From a virus: DNA of 25,026 nucleotides. Shown here in pieces: positions 8,046 through 15,624 of this stretch. Numbering within the stretch: the first letter of the stretch is position 1; each line of letters begins with the position of its first letter. The position numbers were made by a program, and so were the translations under genes. The stretch is taken from IMG/VR virus record IMGVR_UViG_3300033153_004143, positions 1 to 25,026 of that record. The stretch is one strand, 5' to 3'. A model generated the notes under the pieces. That model was not told the DNA's origin. It searched no databases and was given only the letters and a program-made list of their open reading frames with translations.

Positions 8046-8800
8046 CAGTCTTTATCTTTAAACTCCTCTTCACTACTTCGAGGATATACTTTATATAATG
8101 CTGTCTTTAATGGTTTGCTATGGTGCTTCCTAGTTAGGTAGTAGAATTGACAGTAGTCATCGCCCCACGGGTTACCAAGTGATATTCCTATTATCAACTC
8201 GTTATCTTGGAATGCCTCTGGGTAATCTTCTCTTTTCATTGGTATACCAGAATTAGCTGCAAATTGATAAGGACTTTGCTCTTCTGGTATCCACATATCT
8301 TTGTCTTCTAGCAATTCTCTTTTAAAGATGAACATTCCAGTTCCGATATTACCATTAGGAAACCACTCATGCCCAATCTTTTCTTTTTTTGGGCTGAAAG
8401 GTTCGGATGGCTTTATATGGGTATCCTCTGGATGACAAATTAGATGTCTAGCATTAAAAACTGAATAATCTGGGTAACTCTTTATTGCTTCATCAAAAGA
8501 TTTTAAATAATTAGTAAGGTACTCATCATCACTATCCATCCAACATATCCATTCTCCTTCTGCCTCTCGCATCCCTCTATTCCTAGATATAGCACGCTGT
8601 TTCGTTTCTTCGTTTGTAATAATTTTTATTCTTGATTCGTGCTTTGCTAGAGACTTGAGAACATTTGGAGTTTCATCGTCGCTATAGTCATCAACAACAA
8701 TTAACTCCCAATCTTCAAAATGTTGGTTTATAACACTGTTTATCGCCCTAGCTACTCTTACTGGGCGATTCTTAACTGGTAAAATAATACTGAATTTCAC
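8045..8800 (-). CDS. Family 2 glycosyltransferase, 251 aa
   Basis: Canonical GT2 domain: FSIILPVKNRPVRVARAINS at the start, QHFEDWELIVVDDYSDDET (26-44) for nucleotide binding, the AISRNRGMREAEGEWICWMDSDD segment ending in the metal site D89-D92, and a later EDYPEAFQDNELI region that can supply the catalytic base. It is the first enzyme of the glycan module and joins directly (1-base overlap, TAATG type) to a virion-like gene upstream, which couples its expression to structural genes. Family assignment is secure; sugar and acceptor are not known. Confidence 0.9.
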   Translation of the reverse strand: MKFSIILPVKNRPVRVARAINSVINQHFEDWELIVVDDYSDDETPNVLKSLAKHESRIKIITNEETKQRAISRNRGMREAEGEWICWMDSDDEYLTNYLKSFDEAIKSYPDYSVFNARHLICHPEDTHIKPSEPFSPKKEKIGHEWFPNGNIGTGMFIFKRELLEDKDMWIPEEQSPYQFAANSGIPMKREDYPEAFQDNELIIGISLGNPWGDDYCQFYYLTRKHHSKPLKTALYKVYPRSSEEEFKDKD

Positions 8801-9192
8801 TATGCTAATCTTATTTTTACTGTGGCCGTATCTCCAGAAGCGTTTGTAATATAAATGTCATTTACTTCTATATGAGGTGTATCCATCACACTTTCATTTG
8901 CGTCTAGTGATATTGGGTCATTATCATCTTCATTGAATCTGATTGTGATATCTGTATCAGTTCTAACTTCTGTAAAGTAGGCCTTATCTATATTGTTAAA
9001 CACATTACCACTCGTCTTATAACTATCTGAATCGGTATTTAAACTATACTTAGAAGTTCCAGTTGGTATTGAAAACTCAGCAGAATCATATTTCTTACCA
9101 CCAATTTGGACAACTGCCATAGCTCCTTGTCTGCCATCAGTGTTTTTACTAGTCTTTCCTAATATCCTGCTTAGATAGTCAATTTCAAACAT
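8800..9192 (-). CDS. Small virion-like protein, 130 aa
   Basis: No family is recognised. The protein is rich in Asp, Ser and Thr with short alternating strands (TDITIRFNEDD, IEVNDIYITNASGDTATVKIRLA), the look of a small beta-sandwich, often found in phage head or head-tail joining proteins. It is flanked by another such protein and by the first glycosyltransferase, with 1-base overlaps on both sides. A structural role is inferred from composition and position. Confidence 0.6.
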   Translation of the reverse strand: MFEIDYLSRILGKTSKNTDGRQGAMAVVQIGGKKYDSAEFSIPTGTSKYSLNTDSDSYKTSGNVFNNIDKAYFTEVRTDTDITIRFNEDDNDPISLDANESVMDTPHIEVNDIYITNASGDTATVKIRLA

Positions 9193-9524
9193 TATTCAAA
9201 AGTATAATTTACTATAATTAGGTAATTGCTTCCAGCTGCTGTAGTAGCGTCCATTGATAATACTTCGTCTGCAGCACCATCTATTGAAATCGCCCCAATC
9301 TTATAATGATTCTTGTTAGCTGCCATATAAAACTTAGCAACAGTATTATTAGAAGTAGCAAATTTTAGTGTCACGGCACCAGAAGTAGCTTCGCTTACAC
9401 AAAAGACATCCTTAACACTAACATATTTTCCAGTAGGTGGGGTGATAAGCGTTTCATCAGAAGCTGGGCTGTCAAACTCAACAGTATGACTATCATCGAA
9501 GTGGTGTTTTGGTGTAATTCTCAT
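9192..9524 (-). CDS. Small virion-like protein, 110 aa
   Basis: Unknown family. The sequence has repeated short strands, ending in SNYLIIVNYTFE, and a central GAVTLKFATSNNTVAKFYM. It looks like a beta-sandwich protein of a phage particle. A clear Shine-Dalgarno sequence (AAAGGA) precedes the ATG, and a strong hairpin lies just upstream (9541-9571), so translation of the long overlapping chain restarts here. The functional call is based on context only. Confidence 0.6.
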   Translation of the reverse strand: MRITPKHHFDDSHTVEFDSPASDETLITPPTGKYVSVKDVFCVSEATSGAVTLKFATSNNTVAKFYMAANKNHYKIGAISIDGAADEVLSMDATTAAGSNYLIIVNYTFE

Positions 9525-9540
9525 TTATTCCTTTCTAGTT

Positions 9541-9571
9541 GGAGTAGGGGGCAGCACTCCCCCTACACTCC
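9541..9571 (-). promoter_or_regulatory. GC-rich hairpin between two late genes
   Basis: On the leftward transcript GGAG and TAGGGGG pair with CCCCCTA and CTCC around a 7-base loop (9552-9558), with a 2-base bulge (TG on the leftward transcript) between the two stem parts. It is one of the strongest hairpins in the window and lies between the stop at 9580 and the start at 9524. No run of U follows, so it is not a classic intrinsic terminator. It may block exonucleases, slow polymerase, or mark an RNA processing point that separates the highly expressed head genes from the glycan genes. Confidence 0.6.
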
Positions 9572-9579
9572 GTTTAAAC

Positions 9580-10395
9580 CTATGGTGCTGTAGTTGTTGA
9601 TGTAGATGTTGAAGAAGTTGACGAACTAGTAGAACTAGTTGAAGTCGAACTTGTTGAAGATGAGGTTGAACTGGTTGAAGAAGAAGTAGAAGAGGTAGAA
9701 GAAGAAGTTGAGCTAGTTGAAGTGGATGTACTTGTTGACCAAGTATGATTCACACCCTCATTTAGTCCCCATTCATCATAAATATACGCAAAAATGTATG
9801 GTGTAGAACCATCTGGTGTATCATCAGGAGTTACATAATTCTTTTCTATATCTACTTCGTGCTCTACTACTGTTGGTTCAGAAGTATTTAGTGATACATT
9901 AGCTGCGTCGTCGTAGTATGTTATTTCCCTAACGGTTGTTTGGTTAGGATATAACCTATGAAACAAACCCAGCTTGTCAGTAGCACCAATCGAAAAAGTA
10001 GCAGCTGCTCCATCCTGTTTTGGGATAGAAATTAAGGTTACTGTTTTAAAAACCTTAGTACCCTCAACAGCTGTGGAACCATTCTCAGCAAAAGTAAATG
10101 TATCAGTAATAGTCTTATTCTCTACATTAGTTCCAGTGATAGTAATATCACAAGCGGACACATCTGCAGTTGTTCCACCAGGAGTAACTTTAAGTACCCT
10201 TGGGTGGTCTGGGTCAGTGATTGAAGTCGAAACTGCAGTTACAGCAGAACTAGAACCAGTGATTGCAGCATGAATAGCAGTTGCTGATGCAGCTGCCACT
10301 TCAGGAACCTTTGTAAAGCCAGCACTAATCTTCAATAGTGATTTCAAATTTGAAGCGTTGTCTACTCCCCAAATCCATCTATTAAAATTTTTCAT
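9580..10395 (-). CDS. Virion-like protein with Ser/Thr-only C-terminal tail, 271 aa
   Basis: Residues 1 to about 215 form a domain with many short strands and Thr/Val-rich segments (for example GTNVENKTITDTFTF), followed by an aromatic-rich linker ending in NHTW. The last 52 residues (9583-9738) consist almost only of Ser and Thr in SSTS-like units. The first domain recalls head-fibre or capsid-associated proteins; no exact family is recognised. It follows the capsid gene and precedes the glycan genes. A disordered Ser/Thr tail is a natural acceptor for O-glycans, so this protein may be a target of the neighbouring glycosyltransferases; that is inference. No Shine-Dalgarno sequence is evident. 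Confidence 0.65.
   Translation of the reverse strand: MKNFNRWIWGVDNASNLKSLLKISAGFTKVPEVAAASATAIHAAITGSSSAVTAVSTSITDPDHPRVLKVTPGGTTADVSACDITITGTNVENKTITDTFTFAENGSTAVEGTKVFKTVTLISIPKQDGAAATFSIGATDKLGLFHRLYPNQTTVREITYYDDAANVSLNTSEPTVVEHEVDIEKNYVTPDDTPDGSTPYIFAYIYDEWGLNEGVNHTWSTSTSTSTSSTSSSTSSTSSSTSSTSSSTSSTSTSSTSSSTSSTSTSTTTAP
9583..9738 (-). repeat. Imperfect tandem repeat encoding Ser/Thr tail
   Basis: The DNA consists of degenerate 9-15 base units (GTTGAA, GAAGAA and AGTAGAA variants on the plus strand) that read as Ser and Thr codons in the leftward frame. Ser codons vary between copies, so the amino-acid pattern is kept while the DNA is not a perfect repeat. Length variation by slippage is to be expected. 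Confidence 0.85.
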
Positions 10396-10437
10396 TCTAT
10401 GTATTTAAGTATTGTACCTTCGTTGCAGTGTTGCCCT

Positions 10438-10511
10438 TGGTGTTAGGGAAGGATGGGCAATCCTTTCGAGCCAAACAAACTTTCATTTGTAGTAGAGGCT
10501 CTATCCCTAAC
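10438..10511 (-). ncRNA. Structured tRNA-sized element ending in CCA, downstream of the capsid gene
   Basis: On the leftward transcript a 7-bp stem joins the ends (GTTAGGG with CCCTAAC; the eighth pair A-T also fits), followed by an unpaired A and CCA. The 3' hairpin directly beside this stem is AAGGA/TCCTT with a 7-base loop, the geometry of a T arm. A central hairpin ACAAA/TTTGT has loop TGAAAG, enclosed by GAGCC/GGCTC. The total of 74 bases is a tRNA length. Against a real tRNA: there is no normal D arm, the T-loop lacks TTC, and the central loop has 6 bases. It may be a degenerate tRNA, a tRNA-like element, or simply a structured spacer. The pairings are seen in the sequence; their role is unknown. 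Confidence 0.45.
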
Positions 10512-10529
10512 CTAAATTGTTAAGTGAGA

Positions 10530-11441
10530 TTAGGCGTTATCGCCAGTAGAACCGTAGAAGCCTCTCCAGTCGGTCCAGCCAACTGAAAATCTCATTCGAG
10601 ATTTGTATAGAGCTTCTCCAGTGTCTTGAGCAGTGTCTTGTTCGAATGTAGGTTTAATTCTCCATAGGTATAGTAACCCGTTTTTAGAAGAATCCATCAT
10701 GAACCACGCTGTGTTAGAAGTTAAGTAATCCAAAACAACTATGTCAAACATTCCCTTAAAGACATTAGTATCATTGTTAGCAGTTCCAACTCTACCAGAA
10801 GATTTCATAAGTATCATTGCCTCTTTTTCAAGGGCAGGAGGTACTACAATCTTATCTGGTTGAACTAAAACTTTCTGACCTTTGTCATCTAGGGTAGCTC
10901 TCATAGTTACCTTAGCAGCCTCAATAGAGTCTTCGTCTAAATCGGCAGTAACGTAGTTGTCTTGTACAGCTCCACCATCAGCTCTTGGATGAGAATCACT
11001 ACATAAAGCGACAGCATCACCAGCAGTAAAAGCAGCGTTTCCACCACCACCACTAGTAAAGGCGTAATTGAAAACATCAGCAGCAACTGTTTCCTGAGTT
11101 CGTCTAGCAGAAGTAGCTAGAGAGCCAGGAACTTTGCCAATAATGTTATATTGGTCGTCTTCATATAGTTCTTCTGTTACTTTGACAGCTTTCTTCCAAG
11201 ATTTGTGTGACAAGGTTGTATCATAACCTTGTGTAGGGTCTTCATATGGATAGGTACCACCTTCTGAAACTTCTTCATAAATTCCGACTTGAGAAACAGA
11301 AGAATATTTCTCGTCTTGTTTATCAGAAGTTTCAATATTGAACACTTGTGTATACTGCTCAGGAAGGTCCTCAAGTCTTTTGAAAAAGACCTTTCGAAAC
11401 CCAGGTTCTAGTATATCTCCGAAACTTGACCTTTTTGCCAT
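10530..11441 (-). CDS. Major capsid protein, Mu gpT-like, 303 aa
   Basis: The protein builds the icosahedral head shell. The sequence pattern is that of Mu gpT-like HK97-fold capsid proteins: an N terminus with FGDILEPGFRKVFFKRLED, a central AFTAGDAVALCSDSHP, then LVQPDKIVVPPALEKEAMILMKS, NVFKGMFDIVVLDYLTSNTAWFMMD and the C-terminal YKSRMRFSVGWTDWRGFYG. At 303 residues it matches the usual size. Scaffold and decoration genes directly precede it. No separate head protease gene is visible here, although Mu-type heads usually have one. Only a weak GGGA precedes the ATG, which is odd for such a highly made protein. Confidence 0.88.
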   Translation of the reverse strand: MAKRSSFGDILEPGFRKVFFKRLEDLPEQYTQVFNIETSDKQDEKYSSVSQVGIYEEVSEGGTYPYEDPTQGYDTTLSHKSWKKAVKVTEELYEDDQYNIIGKVPGSLATSARRTQETVAADVFNYAFTSGGGGNAAFTAGDAVALCSDSHPRADGGAVQDNYVTADLDEDSIEAAKVTMRATLDDKGQKVLVQPDKIVVPPALEKEAMILMKSSGRVGTANNDTNVFKGMFDIVVLDYLTSNTAWFMMDSSKNGLLYLWRIKPTFEQDTAQDTGEALYKSRMRFSVGWTDWRGFYGSTGDNA

Positions 11442-11460
11442 TGTATTTCCCGATTAGTTA

Positions 11461-12003
11461 TTAGTCTTGTGTGTATGGGTCTAATGCCGATTCAGCTATA
11501 CGAAATAGCCCTTCTGACATATCTGACTCATTGTTAGGGTCAACTTCCATAAGTTGAAATGCCCCAACAGTTGTAGAACCACTTTGGTCTTTGATTTGGT
11601 CCTCATCAGTAATATCAAAAAAAGTACCTACTTCAGCTTCAGTCATAGCACCAGCAGCATCGTTATAAAATAACGCATCTTTGCTAACTATAATCTGAGC
11701 CTGAACTTTCATAACAGTCTCATTATCAGAAGCAGCAACATAAGTTTCTACACCAACTCCACCTTCAGTATATGTACCATCTAGTGAGTAGCCAGTGTTA
11801 GTCAAATCGATACCATCTTTGTCAACAAGACCTATAACAATACCCAATACAGCATCACCATCATCAGCAGGAGTGACATAACCACTAGTTAAGTCAACAG
11901 CATCACCAACGGTGATTGTTGCACTGTCATAAATAGTTCTTGTCCAAAATCCTGGTGATTGGTTTCCGCCAGTTAATTGTTCTTTGTATTCAAATCCAGC
12001 CAT
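11461..12003 (-). CDS. Putative capsid decoration or stabilising protein, 180 aa
   Basis: The sequence has the pattern of small beta-barrel proteins made from genes next to phage capsid genes: TITVGDAVDLTSGYVTPADDGDAVLGIVIGL near the N terminus, a middle MKVQAQIIVSKDALF, and VGAFQLMEVDPNNESDMSEGLFRIAES at the end. It lies between scaffold and major capsid genes. A role as a head decoration protein is likely. The ATG has no Shine-Dalgarno sequence; the preceding 25 bases are AT-rich. Confidence 0.72.
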   Translation of the reverse strand: MAGFEYKEQLTGGNQSPGFWTRTIYDSATITVGDAVDLTSGYVTPADDGDAVLGIVIGLVDKDGIDLTNTGYSLDGTYTEGGVGVETYVAASDNETVMKVQAQIIVSKDALFYNDAAGAMTEAEVGTFFDITDEDQIKDQSGSTTVGAFQLMEVDPNNESDMSEGLFRIAESALDPYTQD

Positions 12004-12017
12004 GTTAGTAAATTAGT

Positions 12018-12767
12018 TTAATTGATTATACCTTCTGTATACTCATCATCAGTCAAACCGAGCTTCTCAGCAACCTTTTTTTGGTCATCACTGAGTTCGA
12101 CCTTTTTACTCGGTATATCCCTAGACGAACCAGAAGATATTGAGCCTTCTTTATTTTTTTGAACATCAGCTTGTGCTTTTAGAATTGCATCGTCGTTTCC
12201 AGCTACGATTTTGTAAGAGTTTTCAAGAGCTTGTTTCATAGGAAAACCTTGTGCTCTATAAACTTTTACATGTTCTTCCATAGCTTTCTGCACATCTTCT
12301 TTAGCAGCAGCAGGATTTGCGTCTAAGAAATCGTCGATATCCTTCTCTGTGACGGTATTCTCAAGATAATCGAGTCTTTGTCTTAATACATCAACTGATA
12401 CACCTTCTGCAGTTGTGTCATCTGTTGGCGTACTCTCTTTCTCTTCTGTTTCAGATTCCTTTTTAGAAATCCTCTTTTTCAGTTCAGCAATCTCTGTGCC
12501 TTGCTGGGAAATCTTCTTCTCAGCTTCACTGTAACTTTTGCTCAAGTCATCATTAGATTTGAATTTCCTAAGCGATTCTTTCGCCTTAGTCTTCTCTTCC
12601 TCTGATGGTTCTGAATCAGATTCTTCCTCGGGCTCTTTTTTGGAATCATCTTCTTCACCTTTTTCTTCAACCTTTTCCTCGGGCTCTTCTGAGGGGGTTT
12701 CTTCGGATTTTCCTTCTTCTGAAGTTTCTTTTGAATCTTCTTTTGTAGGGTCCTCTTTCTTAGTCAT
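12018..12767 (-). CDS. Scaffolding protein, 249 aa
   Basis: The first 60 residues are almost only Glu, Ser, Lys, Asp and Pro, strongly acidic and disordered. Residues from about 65 to 130 form heptad-like coiled-coil segments (AEKKISQQGTEIAELKKRIS, DVLRQRLDYLENTV), followed by a helical part and a short C-terminal domain with QKKVAEKLGLTDDEY. This layout and the position just before decoration and capsid genes are typical for phage scaffold proteins, which shape the procapsid and then leave it. A strong Shine-Dalgarno sequence (AAAGGAG) lies 5 bases before the ATG. Confidence rests on composition and synteny. Confidence 0.78.
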   Translation of the reverse strand: MTKKEDPTKEDSKETSEEGKSEETPSEEPEEKVEEKGEEDDSKKEPEEESDSEPSEEEKTKAKESLRKFKSNDDLSKSYSEAEKKISQQGTEIAELKKRISKKESETEEKESTPTDDTTAEGVSVDVLRQRLDYLENTVTEKDIDDFLDANPAAAKEDVQKAMEEHVKVYRAQGFPMKQALENSYKIVAGNDDAILKAQADVQKNKEGSISSGSSRDIPSKKVELSDDQKKVAEKLGLTDDEYTEGIIN

Positions 12768-12821
12768 TTTTCTCCTTTGGGGCCTTGTAAGGTTATCCCA
12801 ATATATTAATTATGAAATACA

Positions 12822-13130
12822 CTATTTTTTATCTTTTCTCTTAACAGCTTTATATTTACTTCTGATTATCCTTTTTATATATAATAACGCACCATATTTA
12901 CCCTTGTTGAAGTATAAATCTTTTAAGATTTCTTCATCGGTTCCCTTAGCCATCATAGTTGCTATACCCGCCCTTATCATACCTTCCTCGATAATTGATT
13001 CAAATCTTTTGAATTCTTCTGAAGTTGCCAAGTCTTTTATTGAATCTTTCTCTACATCACTCATTCCTTTCTCTACTTCAATCAAAAGTTGGTCTTCTTT
13101 TTCCCTAGTTGTTGGTTCGTTATACTTCAT
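12822..13130 (-). CDS. Unknown helical protein, 102 aa
   Basis: Not recognised. The protein is mainly helical and charged, with a basic C terminus (KRIIRSKYKAVKRKDKK). It lies directly after the gene at 13131 with no spacer and before the scaffold gene. Genes in this place often code for small head-assembly or DNA-packaging accessories, but nothing in the sequence proves this. Confidence 0.6.
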   Translation of the reverse strand: MKYNEPTTREKEDQLLIEVEKGMSDVEKDSIKDLATSEEFKRFESIIEEGMIRAGIATMMAKGTDEEILKDLYFNKGKYGALLYIKRIIRSKYKAVKRKDKK

Positions 13131-13448
13131 TTAAAATGGCTTATTTTTTTCTTCTTCTCTTCTTTCTTGTATATCTTCCTCCATATCTCCTCGATATGGT
13201 TTTGACTCTTTATCTCTCAATGCCCTATATTCATCTGCAAGGGCTTGAATTGTATTAACTAATGATTGTGCTAGTGGTTCTTTGCCGTCAAGATATCTCT
13301 TCTTGGCTGAACCAAGTATCTCATTAACAAGCTCCCATTCAGTCTCTCTCTTCCCTCTATCTCTTTCAACTAGCACTGGGTTGTCAGGATTTCCTTTAAC
13401 ATCCTCTGGTTCTTCTTCTTTGGTAATTGTTATTTTAAAATTATCCAT
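13131..13448 (-). CDS. Unknown charged protein, 105 aa
   Basis: Not recognised. The first half is acidic and Pro-rich, the middle is helical (ETEWELVNEILGSAKKRYLDG, AQSLVNTIQALADEYRAL), and the end is a mixed-charge helix rich in Glu, Arg and Lys. It overlaps the portal gene by 8 bases and abuts the next gene. The place suggests a small morphogenesis factor; there is no direct evidence. Confidence 0.6.
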   Translation of the reverse strand: MDNFKITITKEEEPEDVKGNPDNPVLVERDRGKRETEWELVNEILGSAKKRYLDGKEPLAQSLVNTIQALADEYRALRDKESKPYRGDMEEDIQERREEEKNKPF

Positions 13449-15624
13449 TTTCGCTTGGTGCTACGTTTGGTGCTGGGGTAGCAGGAGTATTACCAGGCCC
13501 AGTCATTGCCGCTTGGTTTGGGTTTACAGGACCACCACCGTTCTTTGCTTGCTCTGCCATCTGCATCATCTCCATTTGTTTTTGCTTCTCACCCTGTAGT
13601 ATTTTTACTTCATCATCAATATGTCTAGTAATATTGGCATAAACTTCTGAATCCTCTTGAATATTGCCATAATTTAGACCTGCCTCTAGCAATTCTTGAT
13701 GTTCCTGGATATGTTCTTCTGTTGGTTGTTCGTTTGGTGGTACTTCTTCGTCGTTTAATAGCCCTGTGAATTCTTCCCTAGCTTCCTGAATCTTATCAGC
13801 AATAGATTCTGCTCCAGTCATAACATCATCTGGATTAACTTCGTGTGCTTTCAACCATTTCTTGGTTATATTTTCTGGTGTAATAGTAGGATTCTGGATT
13901 GCTCTGTCATATAGTAAATCCCATCTCTGTTGGTTGTATGCCTTTGATATTGGCATTGACTCTATCTCTACTTCGACATCTAACTTTGCCCTAATAAGCT
14001 CTGGCTCAACATCGAAAAATGAATATCCTGGTATCTCTCTAACAGCCACTCTATCCCTACCATTTTCTTTCTTCCTAATAATCTCCTTGCCATCTAATCT
14101 TATAGAACGGTATTTCTGTTCATATGGTTGGTTATTTACTTCCAAGTATCTTCCCTCATCACGAATTTCCTCCATATATTCCTTACTCAACTCTTCAGGA
14201 GTTATTCTTTCTAACTGAGGTTTTGAATAATACTGTTGGATTGTAGATAGTCTAAGTTTGAATAATCTTGCTAGTTCTTCTTTAACACTATTGAAGTGAT
14301 GTCTGATACGTTTTAACAGTTCTTCTTTCCTTATTCCTTCCGCGGTCGCACTAACATCTGATTTCAATTCCATTCTAGGTTCTATCCCAGTAGCAACAAC
14401 AATATCATCTTTTAATCTGTCTTCTTCTAAATATGCTGATTGTTTGGTATCTGAGTATTCTAGTGGTTTGAATTGGCTTACATCCCCACCTACTTCGATA
14501 TGGCCATGTGGTCTAGGCACTAAATCCTCTTCAGAGATACTTATATTGTCTCCAATTAGAAACATCTTGTGAATAGACATATGAGCATTATCCAATCTCA
14601 TTCTTCTAATAGTATTCAACTCTTCCTGCTGAGATTCTAGTATTTCTGGTAATCCAATGCCATAGAAATAATTTGGTCTTTTAACAAATGTAATCTTAGC
14701 AAATGGAAGTTCCTTGTGGTCATATATGTTTGGTCCATTTCTTAACAGTACATCATTACAAACAATAATTAATTTATCTTCTTCTCTGTTCCAGTACCAT
14801 AGCATTTCTACTTCATCATCATTGATTCCTTTTGGTGCTTTGTAAAATTCATATCTGCTAGTATCACCACCAGAAATGACATATTTAGAATTCTCGTATT
14901 CTTTCCCGTATAGTCTTTGGAAAGTATTTGCTGAGATAATATATCTTCTGATACAATCTCTAGCAGCCTTAGGACCATCAAAATCATCAGCAGCTTCATC
15001 AATGTAGAAATCTCTTATATTTACTGATTCAGCATAGACATCATCAAAATCTGTCTGTTCGTATTCTTTATACTCTTGAATATCCTTGTTCTTATCAAAC
15101 TTAACCAAATCTTTTAGAATTCTTCTCTCACTCTTCCAGTATTCCTGTAAAATCCCAGTGCCAAAGATACAAGCACTCTTTTCAGCTTTCTCATATTCAG
15201 TCTTGAAGTTACCTTTACTCATAGTGTATTCTACTATGTGTTTAACTAAATCTGCTTTGGCGGCATCATCTTCTTCAACTGGCTTGAATAGCGGGCCGAA
15301 TGACTGTTCTGAAGCATCTGACATAACTGACTCAACCAATGAATAAGCCATTGGAACAATAATCTTGCTTCTCCAGTCTCCTTCTTTTCTCTCTGGTTGT
15401 CTGCCCATATATAACTTTTCCCAACTGTCCCAATCATCTTCAAAATTTGTTGGTGCACTTTCTCCACCTAGTCTAAATGACTTCATGTCTGAGTATCGCT
15501 GATAGACTGCCCTTATTACCTTAACCTCTTCCTCAGTGGGAATATAATGGCTCAGAGCATCGTCTTCCTTTTTGTAGGTTTTTAAAACGTCTTGGTATGT
15601 TTTAACCTTTTTGGTTTCACTCAT
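13441..15624 (-). CDS. Portal protein, 727 aa
   Basis: Portal proteins form the dodecameric ring at one head vertex through which DNA enters. The sequence shows the expected layout: an N-terminal helical part with FEDDWDSWEKLYMGRQPERK and IIVPMAYSLVESVMSD, a central wing and stem with YGIGLPEILESQQEELNTIRRMRLDNAHMS, a conserved-looking VVATGIEPRMEL, and a C-terminal helical tail that ends in a Gln/Met-rich and Pro/Asn-rich stretch. At 727 residues it is of the large type seen in P22-like phages. It overlaps terS by 8 bases and precedes scaffold and capsid genes. The Pro-rich last 45 residues are probably disordered. Confidence 0.85.
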   Translation of the reverse strand: MSETKKVKTYQDVLKTYKKEDDALSHYIPTEEEVKVIRAVYQRYSDMKSFRLGGESAPTNFEDDWDSWEKLYMGRQPERKEGDWRSKIIVPMAYSLVESVMSDASEQSFGPLFKPVEEDDAAKADLVKHIVEYTMSKGNFKTEYEKAEKSACIFGTGILQEYWKSERRILKDLVKFDKNKDIQEYKEYEQTDFDDVYAESVNIRDFYIDEAADDFDGPKAARDCIRRYIISANTFQRLYGKEYENSKYVISGGDTSRYEFYKAPKGINDDEVEMLWYWNREEDKLIIVCNDVLLRNGPNIYDHKELPFAKITFVKRPNYFYGIGLPEILESQQEELNTIRRMRLDNAHMSIHKMFLIGDNISISEEDLVPRPHGHIEVGGDVSQFKPLEYSDTKQSAYLEEDRLKDDIVVATGIEPRMELKSDVSATAEGIRKEELLKRIRHHFNSVKEELARLFKLRLSTIQQYYSKPQLERITPEELSKEYMEEIRDEGRYLEVNNQPYEQKYRSIRLDGKEIIRKKENGRDRVAVREIPGYSFFDVEPELIRAKLDVEVEIESMPISKAYNQQRWDLLYDRAIQNPTITPENITKKWLKAHEVNPDDVMTGAESIADKIQEAREEFTGLLNDEEVPPNEQPTEEHIQEHQELLEAGLNYGNIQEDSEVYANITRHIDDEVKILQGEKQKQMEMMQMAEQAKNGGGPVNPNQAAMTGPGNTPATPAPNVAPSENG

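Noticed and set aside
9583-9738. CRISPR-like or satellite array
   Set aside because: The repeats are short, degenerate and explained by Ser/Thr codons in the leftward frame.
10438-10511. A functional canonical tRNA-Phe
   Set aside because: No proper D arm, central loop of 6 instead of 7 bases, and T-loop without TTC. Listed instead as a structured element of unknown role.
12538-13134. 198-codon plus-strand open frame opposite the scaffold gene
   Set aside because: Its Ser-rich first half is the complement of Glu/Ser codons in the scaffold gene; it crosses two leftward genes and lacks a ribosome-binding site.
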